IMG/VR virus record: IMGVR_UViG_3300027704_000076
Coordinates: 1 to 34,021 of that record
Length of the DNA stretch: 34,021 bases
DNA from: a virus
Reading direction: 5' to 3' (one strand)
The notes beneath the pieces are model-generated. The model made no database searches, was not told the origin of the DNA, and saw only the letters and a list, made by a program, of their open reading frames with translations. Of the stretch, positions 22,735-30,366 are shown one piece after another. The translations under genes were made by a program, and so were the position numbers. Numbering within the stretch: the first letter of the stretch is position 1; each line of letters begins with the position of its first letter.

Positions 22735-23069
22735 TTAACTTTACCTTAAGGGGACATGGTAAGTATGAATGGTCATTCCATTATGCTCATGGCCTAGCGG
22801 AGACTATGTTAAATAGAAATTATAATGATTATAATAATTATAATAATGGGAATAGTAATTGGCTCCCGCCTGACTTATTAGATTGTGATAGCTCAGCTGA
22901 ACATGTAGGATTTGGAATGATAATGTGTCTACTTGATGGGGCACCTGCAACCCTCTATAGATGGACTTCAAGACCTATGGTAGCTCATGGGTTGGTCTGT
23001 CTAAACATAGATAGGTTGGGTATGAGACATGCAGCCACTAAATTAATGAAGAAGGATCAATGGATATGA
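22731..23069 (+). CDS. 112-residue protein with an Asn/Tyr-rich insert
   Basis: The start overlaps the upstream stop in an ATGA, and GAGGAGG lies upstream. The product has a low-complexity stretch near residues 28-43 (NRNYNDYNNYNNGNSN) coded by ATT/AAT repeats. The C-terminal half holds hydrophobic and aromatic segments (GFGMIMCLLDGAPATLYRWT) that may be a globular core. No family was recognised. Confidence 0.6.
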   Translation: MINFTLRGHGKYEWSFHYAHGLAETMLNRNYNDYNNYNNGNSNWLPPDLLDCDSSAEHVGFGMIMCLLDGAPATLYRWTSRPMVAHGLVCLNIDRLGMRHAATKLMKKDQWI

Positions 23070-23326
23070 TTAATAAAACTAAACAGACTGTAACCAACCA
23101 AATGGTTGATGATGTAATTGAATGTGGTGATAGGCTGGATACTGAGTTGATCATCATGCAGACAGAAGGCGTGGAAGATTTACACATAGCTGCCGCTGCT
23201 TTACATACAGCCCTGTCCTTTACATTAGGAACAGCCCCTTCATATGACCATGCTTGGGAATTAATTGAGGCAACCATAGACTTCCATAAGACCTCTATAG
23301 AGGAGGAAGTTAATGAAAGCTTATAA
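23066..23326 (+). CDS. 86-residue helical protein of unknown function
   Basis: The ATG at 23066 shares an ATGA with the upstream stop and has AAGGAT at good spacing. An ATG at 23060 would add two residues. The product is acidic and helical (NQMVDDVIECGDRLDTELII, EDLHIAAAALHTALSFTLG, WELIEATIDFHKTSIEEEV). No activity can be assigned. Its end overlaps the next gene by 14 bases. Confidence 0.6.
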   Translation: MINKTKQTVTNQMVDDVIECGDRLDTELIIMQTEGVEDLHIAAAALHTALSFTLGTAPSYDHAWELIEATIDFHKTSIEEEVNESL

Positions 23327-23627
23327 GATTGTAGAGCTTGTTGATGGTAACATCAAGACATTATTCCATGGTGTCAATGGCAGTAGAGTAATGCCTAAAG
23401 GTGAGTGGATTAAGGCAGAGTATAAACAAGTAACTGACGGGTCAAAACAGAAACCTTACCTATCTGGCTGGCATGTTTTATTAAACTATGAAGATTGTGT
23501 TACATATATGTCACGATTTAAGACACGACTAGACCTATTAAATATTATTGAGTGTGATGTTAAAAATGCCAGACGCAAAGAACATTCCCCATCCCCTGTA
23601 TACTTAGCAGAGTATATTAAATTCTAA
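23313..23627 (+). CDS. 104-residue conserved-looking phage protein
   Basis: GAGGAGGAAG lies before the ATG, inside the end of the previous gene. The product contains KPYLSGWHVLLNYEDCVTYM, then RLDLLNIIECDVKNARRKEH, then PVYLAEYIKF. This pattern of SGWHVL, a basic middle and VYLAE recurs in small phage proteins of unknown role, by memory. Two Cys and several aromatic residues suggest a compact fold. Confidence 0.6.
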   Translation: MKAYKIVELVDGNIKTLFHGVNGSRVMPKGEWIKAEYKQVTDGSKQKPYLSGWHVLLNYEDCVTYMSRFKTRLDLLNIIECDVKNARRKEHSPSPVYLAEYIKF

Positions 23628-23637
23628 GGATAATAAC

Positions 23638-23829
23638 ATGCCTACAAACTATAGTAAAGCATTAGATGTTGTGCTATTAGCAGCCTTCAATCAAGCCAGT
23701 GATATTAAAGGACTACTATTGCACAGTGGTTCCTGCGACTTAGCTAAAGAGTATATGACGCAGGATAGATTAATAATATTAGAAGCTGTAGACTATCTAA
23801 GGTCTGCATTGAATAGGGAGCCTAAGTAA
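23638..23829 (+). CDS. 63-residue helical protein of unknown function
   Basis: AAGGATAA precedes the ATG. The product is mostly helical (ALDVVLLAAFNQASDIKGLL, then DRLIILEAVDYLRSALNR) and has a single Cys. It closes the run of small genes that began at 21864. A 15-codon hydrophobic frame (MIYVTLIIITMLLLN, 23830-23877) follows directly, but it is too short to call. Confidence 0.55.
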   Translation: MPTNYSKALDVVLLAAFNQASDIKGLLLHSGSCDLAKEYMTQDRLIILEAVDYLRSALNREPK

Positions 23830-23873
23830 ATGATATATGTAACATTAATAATTATAACTATGTTACTTTTAAA

Positions 23874-23902
23874 TTGACATACTACTATAATTAATATAGA
23901 TT
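23874..23902 (+). promoter_or_regulatory. Rightward promoter candidate before the DUF932 gene
   Basis: TTGACA (23874-23879) is followed after 17 bases by TAGATT (23897-23902), 45 bases before the ATG. The -35 box is perfect and the -10 box is moderate in an AT-rich setting. Confidence 0.4.
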
Positions 23903-23946
23903 ATAATAGTAAACCTTATATAAATAGATAGAAAGATAAATACAAT

Positions 23947-24885
23947 ATGTTAAATAATAATATGTTTGACCACAATAAGATTGACTTCACAGTATCCAAG
24001 CATACCATGTATGATGAGTCAGGTAAAGCTATTGACCATGACATTGGTATGTTACTTAAACGTAACGATACCTTTGAAGGATTGAGTGTTGTAAGTGATG
24101 GCTATACACCAGTACAGTATGGCGACATTGTTAGTCAGGTAGAAGATTCATTAGTTGAATCAGGTATCGACATGACAGATGCTGAGTTCTTCACCGGTGT
24201 ATTTAATAACGGATCACAGTTGGAATTACGTGCTAAGTTTCCAGCGCATAAGCAATCCATTGGTCGGCTAACCGATACTGTAGTACCACAGTTTGTCTTC
24301 CGTACCTCCCATAATAAGACATGGGGCAACAATGGAATGGTTGGTCTTTGGAGAAACATGTGTTGGAATACCTTAGTATCAGGCAGTAAATTAGCCTATA
24401 CATATGGTCGGCATACTAAGGGCTTCTCAGTCCCCACCTTTGCAGCTAAGGTTAAGAATGCTGCCGAGTACATAGCCGGTGATGGGATGACACAGATGAA
24501 TAACTGGTTCGATACTATGGTTGATCGTGACACTATCATTGATATGTTCTCAGAAACCTTAGCCAGCCGTGTCGATAACGTTAAACGTACCAAGGTAGCC
24601 AACAAGGTTATGCTGTCCCACCTTATGAAGGTCTTTGATGAAGAGGCAAGACACCTACATGGTAAGTCAGCCTATGGTTCCTACGCCTCCAATACTAATG
24701 GCTCATTGTGGTGTGCCTATAATGCCGCAACTCATTGGTCTTCTCATGTCAGTCAGTCTAAGTCTGACACACCTCAGAATGTTAGGGTGACCCGTGAGGA
24801 TAGGGTTAAGAAGATGTTAGCCAGCCCTGAATGGTTGAGCCTAGAGGGTACGGTTGATGAGCCAACTACAATGCTTGCGGCTTAG
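23947..24885 (+). CDS. DUF932-family protein
   Basis: This 312-residue protein matches the phage/plasmid DUF932 pattern: a YTPVQYGDIVSQVEDSLVES segment after residue 55, a central QFVFRTSHNKTWGNN, a WRNMCWNTLVSG core near residue 140, and a C-terminal SLWCAYNAATHWSSHV stretch. Proteins of this family are common in phages and plasmids and have no established activity known to me. It occupies its own unit between a promoter candidate and a hairpin at 24897. The start lacks a clear Shine-Dalgarno. Confidence 0.8.
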   Translation: MLNNNMFDHNKIDFTVSKHTMYDESGKAIDHDIGMLLKRNDTFEGLSVVSDGYTPVQYGDIVSQVEDSLVESGIDMTDAEFFTGVFNNGSQLELRAKFPAHKQSIGRLTDTVVPQFVFRTSHNKTWGNNGMVGLWRNMCWNTLVSGSKLAYTYGRHTKGFSVPTFAAKVKNAAEYIAGDGMTQMNNWFDTMVDRDTIIDMFSETLASRVDNVKRTKVANKVMLSHLMKVFDEEARHLHGKSAYGSYASNTNGSLWCAYNAATHWSSHVSQSKSDTPQNVRVTREDRVKKMLASPEWLSLEGTVDEPTTMLAA

Positions 24886-24896
24886 CATAGTATACA

Positions 24897-24946
24897 TAAG
24901 ATATGTTTGTCACCTATATGAATCTCATAGGGTGGCAAACGTCTTA
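24897..24946 (+). other. Hairpin between the DUF932 gene and the next gene
   Basis: TAAGA (24897-24901) pairs with TCTTA (24942-24946). TTTGTCACCTAT (24906-24917) pairs with 24927-24939 with a wobble pair and a 1-base bulge. No T tract follows. It could be a leader element like the others in this arm or a weak terminator. Confidence 0.5.
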
Positions 24947-24978
24947 GGTACTAATATAAATATTAAAGTATAGGAAAC

Positions 24979-25218
24979 ATGTATCAAATGAATACCAATA
25001 ACCTTAAGCCTAAAGACATCTATAAGCTTCACACACAGTTAGGAATAGTTGGAGGAAATAAAACTAATATCTGGAAGAATGGGGCTGGTTCAGTTATCAT
25101 CGAAGATATTAAGACAGGCAAGTGTACCACTCATAGAACTAATAAAGTACATACATTTAAAAACTTTGATAACGCACTGACAGCCACCCAATCTTGGCAT
25201 AGGGAGTTAAGATCATGA
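24979..25218 (+). CDS. 79-residue basic protein of unknown function
   Basis: AGGAAAC lies just before the ATG at 24979. A second ATG at 24988 is possible. The product is basic and polar (KDIYKLHTQLGIVGGNKTNI, then KTGKCTTHRTNKVHTFKNFD) with no recognised family. Its stop lies 15 bases from the end of the opposite-strand membrane gene, so the two messages converge here. Confidence 0.55.
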   Translation: MYQMNTNNLKPKDIYKLHTQLGIVGGNKTNIWKNGAGSVIIEDIKTGKCTTHRTNKVHTFKNFDNALTATQSWHRELRS

Positions 25219-25233
25219 GATCAATAGGGATGT

Positions 25234-25749
25234 TTAAAGGAAGTAAAGGCCACCAAGTAATGAACCGCCAAGAAACATTTCCATCACTGAACCTGAGTTC
25301 CAATGAAAGTCCTTCCCAAGAAGAGGTATCGACTTCTCCTGACAACCTACTAGATCAAAAAGTTTTTGTCGAATTGGATAAGACCATCCCATTAATGCAG
25401 CAATCATTGGATAAATTAATGCCCCCCACTGCCCTTGGACAAGCCACGGCATCACTAATAACAATGAAGGCACTCCATACCTTAGCATCATATGTTTCCG
25501 GTCTTCCCATTGAGTATACCCCATCCCCAGAGTCAGAGACACTACAAGAACAGCCCAGCCCATACAGGCTACTGTCAAGATATCTAAGCCCTGATGAATG
25601 GAAACTAATTGAAGAGCTACGACTATCAAAGCTATCGGAGGATAAGTTGCCCATCGGCTTAGATGACCACTTCCAACAAGTGATCGACCAGCTGCACCAA
25701 GTAACACGGATATGGTTCCGAACAGAATAGTAATCAATAGGCTTGACAT
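25234..25749 (-). CDS. Multi-pass membrane protein on the opposite strand
   Basis: This 171-residue protein has hydrophobic segments near residues 3-21, 37-52, 57-77, 89-104, 107-123 and 156-171, separated by charged loops (YTQWEDRKHMMLR, YPIRQKLFDL, DFHWNSGS). GGGAGG lies 8 bases before the ATG, the strongest ribosome-binding site of this region, and a promoter candidate lies further upstream. It points against all neighbours. A rightward frame of equal length (25215-25730) overlaps it but has a low-information Ser/Pro/Leu composition. A holin-like or superinfection-exclusion role is possible and not shown. Confidence 0.7.
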   Translation of the reverse strand: MSSLLITILFGTISVLLGAAGRSLVGSGHLSRWATYPPIALIVVALQLVSIHQGLDILTVACMGWAVLVVSLTLGMGYTQWEDRKHMMLRYGVPSLLLVMPWLVQGQWGALIYPMIAALMGWSYPIRQKLFDLVGCQEKSIPLLGKDFHWNSGSVMEMFLGGSLLGGLYFL

Positions 25750-25774
25750 ATTATATACCTCCCAGTATAGGTAG

Positions 25775-25803
25775 TGTATAACATATATAGCCTACGCAGC
25801 CAA
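25775..25803 (-). promoter_or_regulatory. Leftward promoter candidate for the antisense membrane gene
   Basis: On the minus strand TTGGCT (25798-25803) is followed after 17 bases by TATACA (25775-25780), 26 bases before the start codon. The stretch ATGTTATACA is identical to that at the scaffold promoter candidate, which suggests the same timing. Confidence 0.45.
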
Positions 25804-25810
25804 CTCTTAG

Positions 25811-25856
25811 GGATACACCATAGTTGAGTTCTATACGAACACTATGGATTGTATCC
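25811..25856 (+). promoter_or_regulatory. Class B hairpin leader, copy 2
   Basis: GGATACACCATAGT (25811-25824) pairs with ACTATGGATTGTATCC (25841-25856), with the same 2-base bulge as copy 1. The loop contains GTTCTATACGAAC, close to the invariant class A loop. It precedes the 122-residue gene by 33 bases. Confidence 0.7.
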
Positions 25857-25889
25857 TTTATATAACAACAACAACGGAGACTGACTAAC

Positions 25890-26258
25890 ATGAAAATTAT
25901 ATTTGACATGCCAAAAGGTATTACAATTACACCGCCGAAAGACATTACTGAAGAACAAACAACTAAAAACTTTACTAAGATGGTTGTGGCTGCTACCAAG
26001 GAGATGATCAAGGGTGATCGTAAGGCTGATGGTAAGTGGTCAATGAAAGAGATTGTTGACTGTATTCAAATGGAGTTGGGTAGTAACTCTGGTAATATAG
26101 CCAGAGCATACATCCTAAAGACCCGACTAAACATTGAAGATATAACTCAAGAAGTAGGCTACATAAATCGTAATATCTCTATTGCTAAAGAGCAAGGTAA
26201 ACTAGACAAGTACTTCAAAGGTAAGAAAAATATTAAATCAACTGGAGAAACTAATTAA
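25890..26258 (+). CDS. 122-residue protein upstream of the primase-helicase
   Basis: GGAGACTG precedes the ATG. The product begins with a beta-like MKIIFDMPKGITITPPKD and is then helical and basic (FTKMVVAATKEMIKGDRKAD, then EVGYINRNISIAKEQGKLDK). It ends 2 bases before the helicase gene and is probably co-translated. A role as a replication accessory is plausible from position alone. No family was recognised. Confidence 0.6.
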   Translation: MKIIFDMPKGITITPPKDITEEQTTKNFTKMVVAATKEMIKGDRKADGKWSMKEIVDCIQMELGSNSGNIARAYILKTRLNIEDITQEVGYINRNISIAKEQGKLDKYFKGKKNIKSTGETN

Positions 26259-26260
26259 AC

Positions 26261-27946
26261 ATGACAAACTATAGAGAGTACACTAAAGAGTTGGACAGTA
26301 CCCCAGTATCTAAAGGCCCCTGTGATTGTGGCTCCTCAGATGGTAACGTACTGTTCAGTGATGATCATTCATATTGTTTTGTGTGTAACAACTACACACC
26401 CCCAGATAATGGGTTCACAAACCAACCACAAGACTCGTATGTCCAAGCTCCTATACAGGGTGTGGTAAATACACATCTAACTATCGGGGACTGGAAAGCT
26501 ACTGCTTTGGTTGATCGTAACTTAAAAGGTGAGACACTCCAGAAGTATGGTGTAACCTTAGACAGGGACGGTACAGATGTACTGAAGCATTACTACCCAT
26601 ACACTGACGTTGAAGGTAATCACATTGCTAATAAAGTCAGACAAGTTAAAGATAAGAAGTTCTTTGTTGAAGGTAACCTACCTCAGGCTACTATGTTTGG
26701 TCAGAAACTATTCCCTAAAGGTGGTAAGTTTATAACCATCTGTGAAGGGGAAATAGATGCAATGTCAGCCTATGAATTGACTGGGTCACAGTATGCAGTG
26801 GTATCTGTCAAGACAGGTGCGGCTGGTGCAGTCAAGGATGTTAAGGCACAGTTTGAATACCTAAACTCTTTTGAGACTGTGGTTGTATGCTTCGACATGG
26901 ATCAAGCAGGACAGGATGCGGCCTCTAAAGTAGGTCAGCTATTTGAACCTAACAAGTGTCGTATCATGAAGCTTACAGATAAGGATGCTAACGAGTATCT
27001 AAAGAAGAATGATCGTACAGGGTTTACCAAAGCATGGTGGGCCGCTGAAGCGTTCACCCCTGCCGGTATCATTAACCTAGCCAGCATAGGTGAGTCACTC
27101 TATGATGAGGCAGATAACATTACTGTTAAGTATCCATGGGAAGGTATGAATGACATCCTATATGGTATCAGGACAGGGGAGCTAGTAACCTTCACGGCTG
27201 GTACTGGTGCCGGTAAGTCAAGTATCATTAGAGAGCTTGAGCATTGGATACTGAATAACTCTGAAGAGAACATCGGCATCTTTAGTTTAGAAGAGAATAC
27301 TAAACAGACATGCTTCCATCTAATGGCTGTCGAGGCTAACGCTAGACTAAACATTAAGGAAGTCAGAGACCTCTATAGTAAGGAAGCGTTACATACCTAT
27401 CAAAATAATACTATAGGTACTGGTAGAGTGTTTGCCTTTGACCACTTCGGGTCATTGGACAATGATGATATCCTTAACAGGTTACGGTATATGGTTAAGG
27501 CTTTAGGATGTAAATGGATTATCCTTGATCACCTATCTATATTGGTGAGTGGACAAGAAGGTAATGATGAACGTCGATCTATTGATATCCTTATGACTAA
27601 GCTTAGGAGCCTAGTAGAAGAGACACAGTGTGCATTGCTAATGGTATCACACATCAGACGGATGGGTGGCGACACTGGGGCTGAGGATGGTAAGGAGATT
27701 GCATTGAATCACCTGAGAGGTTCAGCATCTATTGCACAGATTAGTGATGCAGTCATAGCTATTGAACGTAACCAACAGGCCGACGATCCTAACGAGGCTA
27801 ACAAGACTACAGTAAGAGTACTTAAGAATCGTTATGCCGGTATCACTGGTGTAGCATGTCAGTTGACATATGATAGGGAAACAGGTAGACTGACTGAGTC
27901 AGACGATGACTTTGAAGATTCACTGGACATTCCCTTTACAGACTAA
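26261..27946 (+). CDS. T7 gp4-like primase-helicase
   Basis: This 561-residue protein has the T7 gp4 layout and nearly its length. An N-terminal zinc-ribbon-like motif uses Cys21, Cys23, Cys39 and Cys42. The TOPRIM primase core has CEGEIDAM (Glu162, Asp166) and CFDMDQAG (Asp212, Asp214). The RecA-type helicase has Walker A AGTGAGKSS (Lys319), Walker B WIILDH (Asp423), and MVSHIRR and LRGSASIAQISD motifs. It should unwind DNA at the fork and prime the lagging strand. The first Cys pair is CxC, while T7 gp4 has CxxC. The C-terminus is acidic and ends in Phe-Thr-Asp. Confidence 0.95.
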   Translation: MTNYREYTKELDSTPVSKGPCDCGSSDGNVLFSDDHSYCFVCNNYTPPDNGFTNQPQDSYVQAPIQGVVNTHLTIGDWKATALVDRNLKGETLQKYGVTLDRDGTDVLKHYYPYTDVEGNHIANKVRQVKDKKFFVEGNLPQATMFGQKLFPKGGKFITICEGEIDAMSAYELTGSQYAVVSVKTGAAGAVKDVKAQFEYLNSFETVVVCFDMDQAGQDAASKVGQLFEPNKCRIMKLTDKDANEYLKKNDRTGFTKAWWAAEAFTPAGIINLASIGESLYDEADNITVKYPWEGMNDILYGIRTGELVTFTAGTGAGKSSIIRELEHWILNNSEENIGIFSLEENTKQTCFHLMAVEANARLNIKEVRDLYSKEALHTYQNNTIGTGRVFAFDHFGSLDNDDILNRLRYMVKALGCKWIILDHLSILVSGQEGNDERRSIDILMTKLRSLVEETQCALLMVSHIRRMGGDTGAEDGKEIALNHLRGSASIAQISDAVIAIERNQQADDPNEANKTTVRVLKNRYAGITGVACQLTYDRETGRLTESDDDFEDSLDIPFTD

Positions 27947-27961
27947 AGAGGACTAATAAAC

Positions 27962-29701
27962 ATGAGAGTCAGTACAGATATTGAGACAGACAAGATACGT
28001 AATGGATTAGTTACTAAGATACACTGCATAGCCTGTACTGACTTAGACAGTGATGCAGAATATAAATTTGTATTACCTATGGACTTGGATAAGTTTATAG
28101 AGTTTAGTAAGTCTGTTACCCTATGGGTTGGTCATAACTTAATAGGCTTTGACTTAGTATGGATCAAGAAGTTTACAGGAGTATCAGTACCGCTGAAGCT
28201 GGTTGAAGACACAATGATCCTATCTAAGATGCATCACCCCTACAGGGAAGGAGGCCATTCACTGGCTGCATGGGGGGAAAGATTAAAGTTTCCTAAGATA
28301 GACTTTGATGACTATGATAACTACTCAGAAGAGATGTTAGAATATTGTTGTCAGGATACTAGGGTAACTAAGAAGCTCTACTTATCTTTGAAACCTTCAA
28401 TGGCTAACTGGTCAGACAGGTCTATACAGCTAGAGTATCAAGTCAGATCAATCGTTACCCAACAGGAGTTCAACGGCTATCCAATCAAACGTAAGGAAGC
28501 CTATATATTACAGGCAACCTTTGAAGATAGGATGGCAACTGTTGAAGCTGAGGTGCGTAAAGTATTTAGACCACTACCTATCAATGAAGGCTTAAAAGTA
28601 GTTAAGTATAAAGAAGATGGTAGTATGTATCTTAATAGTTATAAAAGACTTGGTAGTCATGGTAAGTATGTATCAGGTGACTACACATTTATTGACTGGC
28701 CTGAGTTTAACTTAGGCAGTAGACCACAGATATCCAGACACCTGATGCACTATGGTTGGAAGCCTAAAGAGTTTACACCTACTGGACAACCTATTGTTGA
28801 TGAAGCTCACCTAGAAGGGGTAGACATTCCAGAGGCTCAGCTGATCTGTGAGTACCTAATGTTACAGAAGAGATTAGCTGAGGTATATAAATGGATTAAG
28901 TTCTCAGAGTTTGACGGTAAGGTACATGGTCAAGTAGATACATGTCGGGCTGTCAGTAACCGTATGGGACATATGGAACCAAACCTAGCTCAAGTCCCAT
29001 CCATTGGGTCTACATGGGGTAAGGAATGCAGAGAACTATTTACTGTCACTGACCCTGATAGGTATGTTCAATTAGGTACTGATGCTTCAGGCTTAGAGAT
29101 GAGGTGTCTGGCCCACTACATAAATGACCCTGAGTTTACTGATGAGTTAATGAATGGGGACATACACACTAAGAACATGAACGATGCTGGACTAGACAAC
29201 AGGGATCAAGCTAAGACCTTTATCTATGCCATGATCTATGGTGCCGGTGGAGGTAAGATAGGAGAGATCGTTGGTGGGTCTGCCAAGGTAGGTAAGAAAC
29301 TTATTGAGACCTACATGAACAACAACCCTAAACTAAAGAACCTTAAGAAGGCTGTCGAGACTAGAGCTACCAAGACAGGCTTCATACCAGCCCTCGACGG
29401 TAGGATACTAAGGGTTAGGACACCACATGCAAGTCTTAATCTTTTATTACAAGGATGTGGAGCTATAATTTGTAAACAATGGTTAGTAGAGATAACAAAA
29501 CTATATAGGAAAAGGAGACTAGACGCTACCCTGTTAGCATCAGTACATGATGAGTACCAGTGGGAAGTATTAAAAGAGGACGCTGATGAGTTTGGTGACC
29601 TGTGCAGTGAAGCTATTAAGCTTGCTCAAGTATCACTGAACGTTAGGTGTCCTTTAGATGCAGACTATAAGATCGGCCTTAACTGGGCTGAGTGTCATTA
29701 A
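27962..29701 (+). CDS. Family A DNA polymerase with 3'-5' exonuclease (T7 gp5-like)
   Basis: This 579-residue replicative polymerase starts with an exonuclease domain: Exo I STDIETD (Asp6, Glu8), Exo II GHNLIGFD (Asp64), Exo III YCCQDTRVT (Asp132). Polymerase motif A is GTDASGLEMR (Asp374), motif B is RDQAKTFIYAMIYGAG (Arg414, Lys418, Tyr422, Tyr426), and motif C is SVHDEYQ (His529, Asp530). All catalytic positions are present, so proofreading and synthesis are expected. It is shorter than T7 gp5 (about 704 residues). It lies 15 bases downstream of its usual partner, the primase-helicase. Confidence 0.95.
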   Translation: MRVSTDIETDKIRNGLVTKIHCIACTDLDSDAEYKFVLPMDLDKFIEFSKSVTLWVGHNLIGFDLVWIKKFTGVSVPLKLVEDTMILSKMHHPYREGGHSLAAWGERLKFPKIDFDDYDNYSEEMLEYCCQDTRVTKKLYLSLKPSMANWSDRSIQLEYQVRSIVTQQEFNGYPIKRKEAYILQATFEDRMATVEAEVRKVFRPLPINEGLKVVKYKEDGSMYLNSYKRLGSHGKYVSGDYTFIDWPEFNLGSRPQISRHLMHYGWKPKEFTPTGQPIVDEAHLEGVDIPEAQLICEYLMLQKRLAEVYKWIKFSEFDGKVHGQVDTCRAVSNRMGHMEPNLAQVPSIGSTWGKECRELFTVTDPDRYVQLGTDASGLEMRCLAHYINDPEFTDELMNGDIHTKNMNDAGLDNRDQAKTFIYAMIYGAGGGKIGEIVGGSAKVGKKLIETYMNNNPKLKNLKKAVETRATKTGFIPALDGRILRVRTPHASLNLLLQGCGAIICKQWLVEITKLYRKRRLDATLLASVHDEYQWEVLKEDADEFGDLCSEAIKLAQVSLNVRCPLDADYKIGLNWAECH

Positions 29702-29725
29702 TATAATAATAATTTAAATAGACTA

Positions 29726-29753
29726 TTGACAATCACTGAGGATATGGTATCTT
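29726..29753 (+). promoter_or_regulatory. Rightward promoter candidate before the SSB gene
   Basis: TTGACA (29726-29731) is followed after 16 bases by TATCTT (29748-29753). The same bases form the hairpin ACTGAGGATA (29735-29744) with TATCTTCAGT (29748-29757). A further GCCGT/ACGGC hairpin lies at 29764-29781. Confidence 0.4.
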
Positions 29754-29795
29754 CAGTACATAGGCCGTTAATGAGTACGGCATAAACAAACTAAA

Positions 29796-29812
29796 TATAT
29801 CTAGGAGATATA
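29796..29812 (+). promoter_or_regulatory. Palindrome enclosing the SSB ribosome-binding site
   Basis: TATATCT-AGG-AGATATA holds the AGGAG Shine-Dalgarno, 6 bases before the ATG at 29819. It nearly equals the element at 20457-20472. Pairing would hide the site and could limit initiation. Confidence 0.5.
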
Positions 29813-29818
29813 ACTACT

Positions 29819-30277
29819 ATGATGATCAACGGAAAAGCATTTTGGGCATCCCTTCAAACACCTAACACAACATTCGATCCTTGCTATCAAATAGATGTTG
29901 CACTAGATTCAGCCAACAAAAAACTTGTTGAAGCAGCTGGATTAACTATCAAGAACAAAGGAGATGACCGTGGTGATTTTGTATCAATCAAACGTAAGGT
30001 AGCCCGTAAGGATGGTAAAGAGAATCAGGCTCCACAGGTTATTGATACCAAGCTACGCCCCTTCAATGACCTAATCGGTAACGGTTCATTAGTAAACGTT
30101 AAAGTAAATACATTTGACTGGGAGTTTAAAGGTAAGTCAGGTGTCGGTGCAGACTTAGTTAAGGTACAGGTTGTTGAACATGTATCCTATGCCGGAGCTA
30201 CAGATGATGAAGACTTTCAAGTCATTGGCGGTGATGAGGATGGCTTCGATGATATCCCCTTAGCGAATGCTGGATAA
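29819..30277 (+). CDS. Single-stranded DNA-binding protein (T7 gp2.5-like)
   Basis: This 152-residue protein has a beta-rich core (FWASLQTPNTTFDPCYQIDV, DFVSIKRKVARKDGK, LVNVKVNTFDWEFKGKSG, ADLVKVQVVEHVSY) that fits an OB fold. A strongly acidic tail (ATDDEDFQVIGGDEDGFDDI) is the mark of phage SSBs that contact polymerase and helicase. It follows the polymerase gene, as expected for a replisome set. An alternative start is the next ATG. The neat match to gp2.5 organisation is inference from pattern, not from alignment. Confidence 0.8.
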   Translation: MMINGKAFWASLQTPNTTFDPCYQIDVALDSANKKLVEAAGLTIKNKGDDRGDFVSIKRKVARKDGKENQAPQVIDTKLRPFNDLIGNGSLVNVKVNTFDWEFKGKSGVGADLVKVQVVEHVSYAGATDDEDFQVIGGDEDGFDDIPLANAG

Positions 30278-30297
30278 GACGTTAAGGGTAACTAGGG

Positions 30298-30333
30298 TAG
30301 GGGTTTGGGTGATGAAAGTTATCCAAGCCCCTA
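30298..30333 (+). terminator. Terminator-like hairpin after the SSB gene
   Basis: TAGGGGTTTGG (30298-30308) pairs with CCAAGCCCCTA (30323-30333) with one G-U pair and a 14-base loop. Only TTAGTTTAT follows, so termination may be partial, or the hairpin may protect the 3' end of the SSB message. Confidence 0.5.
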
Positions 30334-30366
30334 TTAGTTTATAACCTATTGAAAGGTATAGATATT

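Noticed and set aside
23830-23877. 15-codon hydrophobic frame (MIYVTLIIITMLLLN)
   Set aside because: It is too short and lies in AT-rich DNA where hydrophobic codons arise by chance. Its end also overlaps a likely -35 box.
25215-25730. Rightward 171-codon frame overlapping the membrane gene
   Set aside because: It has an ATGA start overlap and a fair Shine-Dalgarno, but its sequence is a low-information Ser/Pro/Leu mix. The opposite frame of equal length encodes a coherent membrane protein with a stronger ribosome-binding site and its own promoter candidate. Homology could still reverse this.
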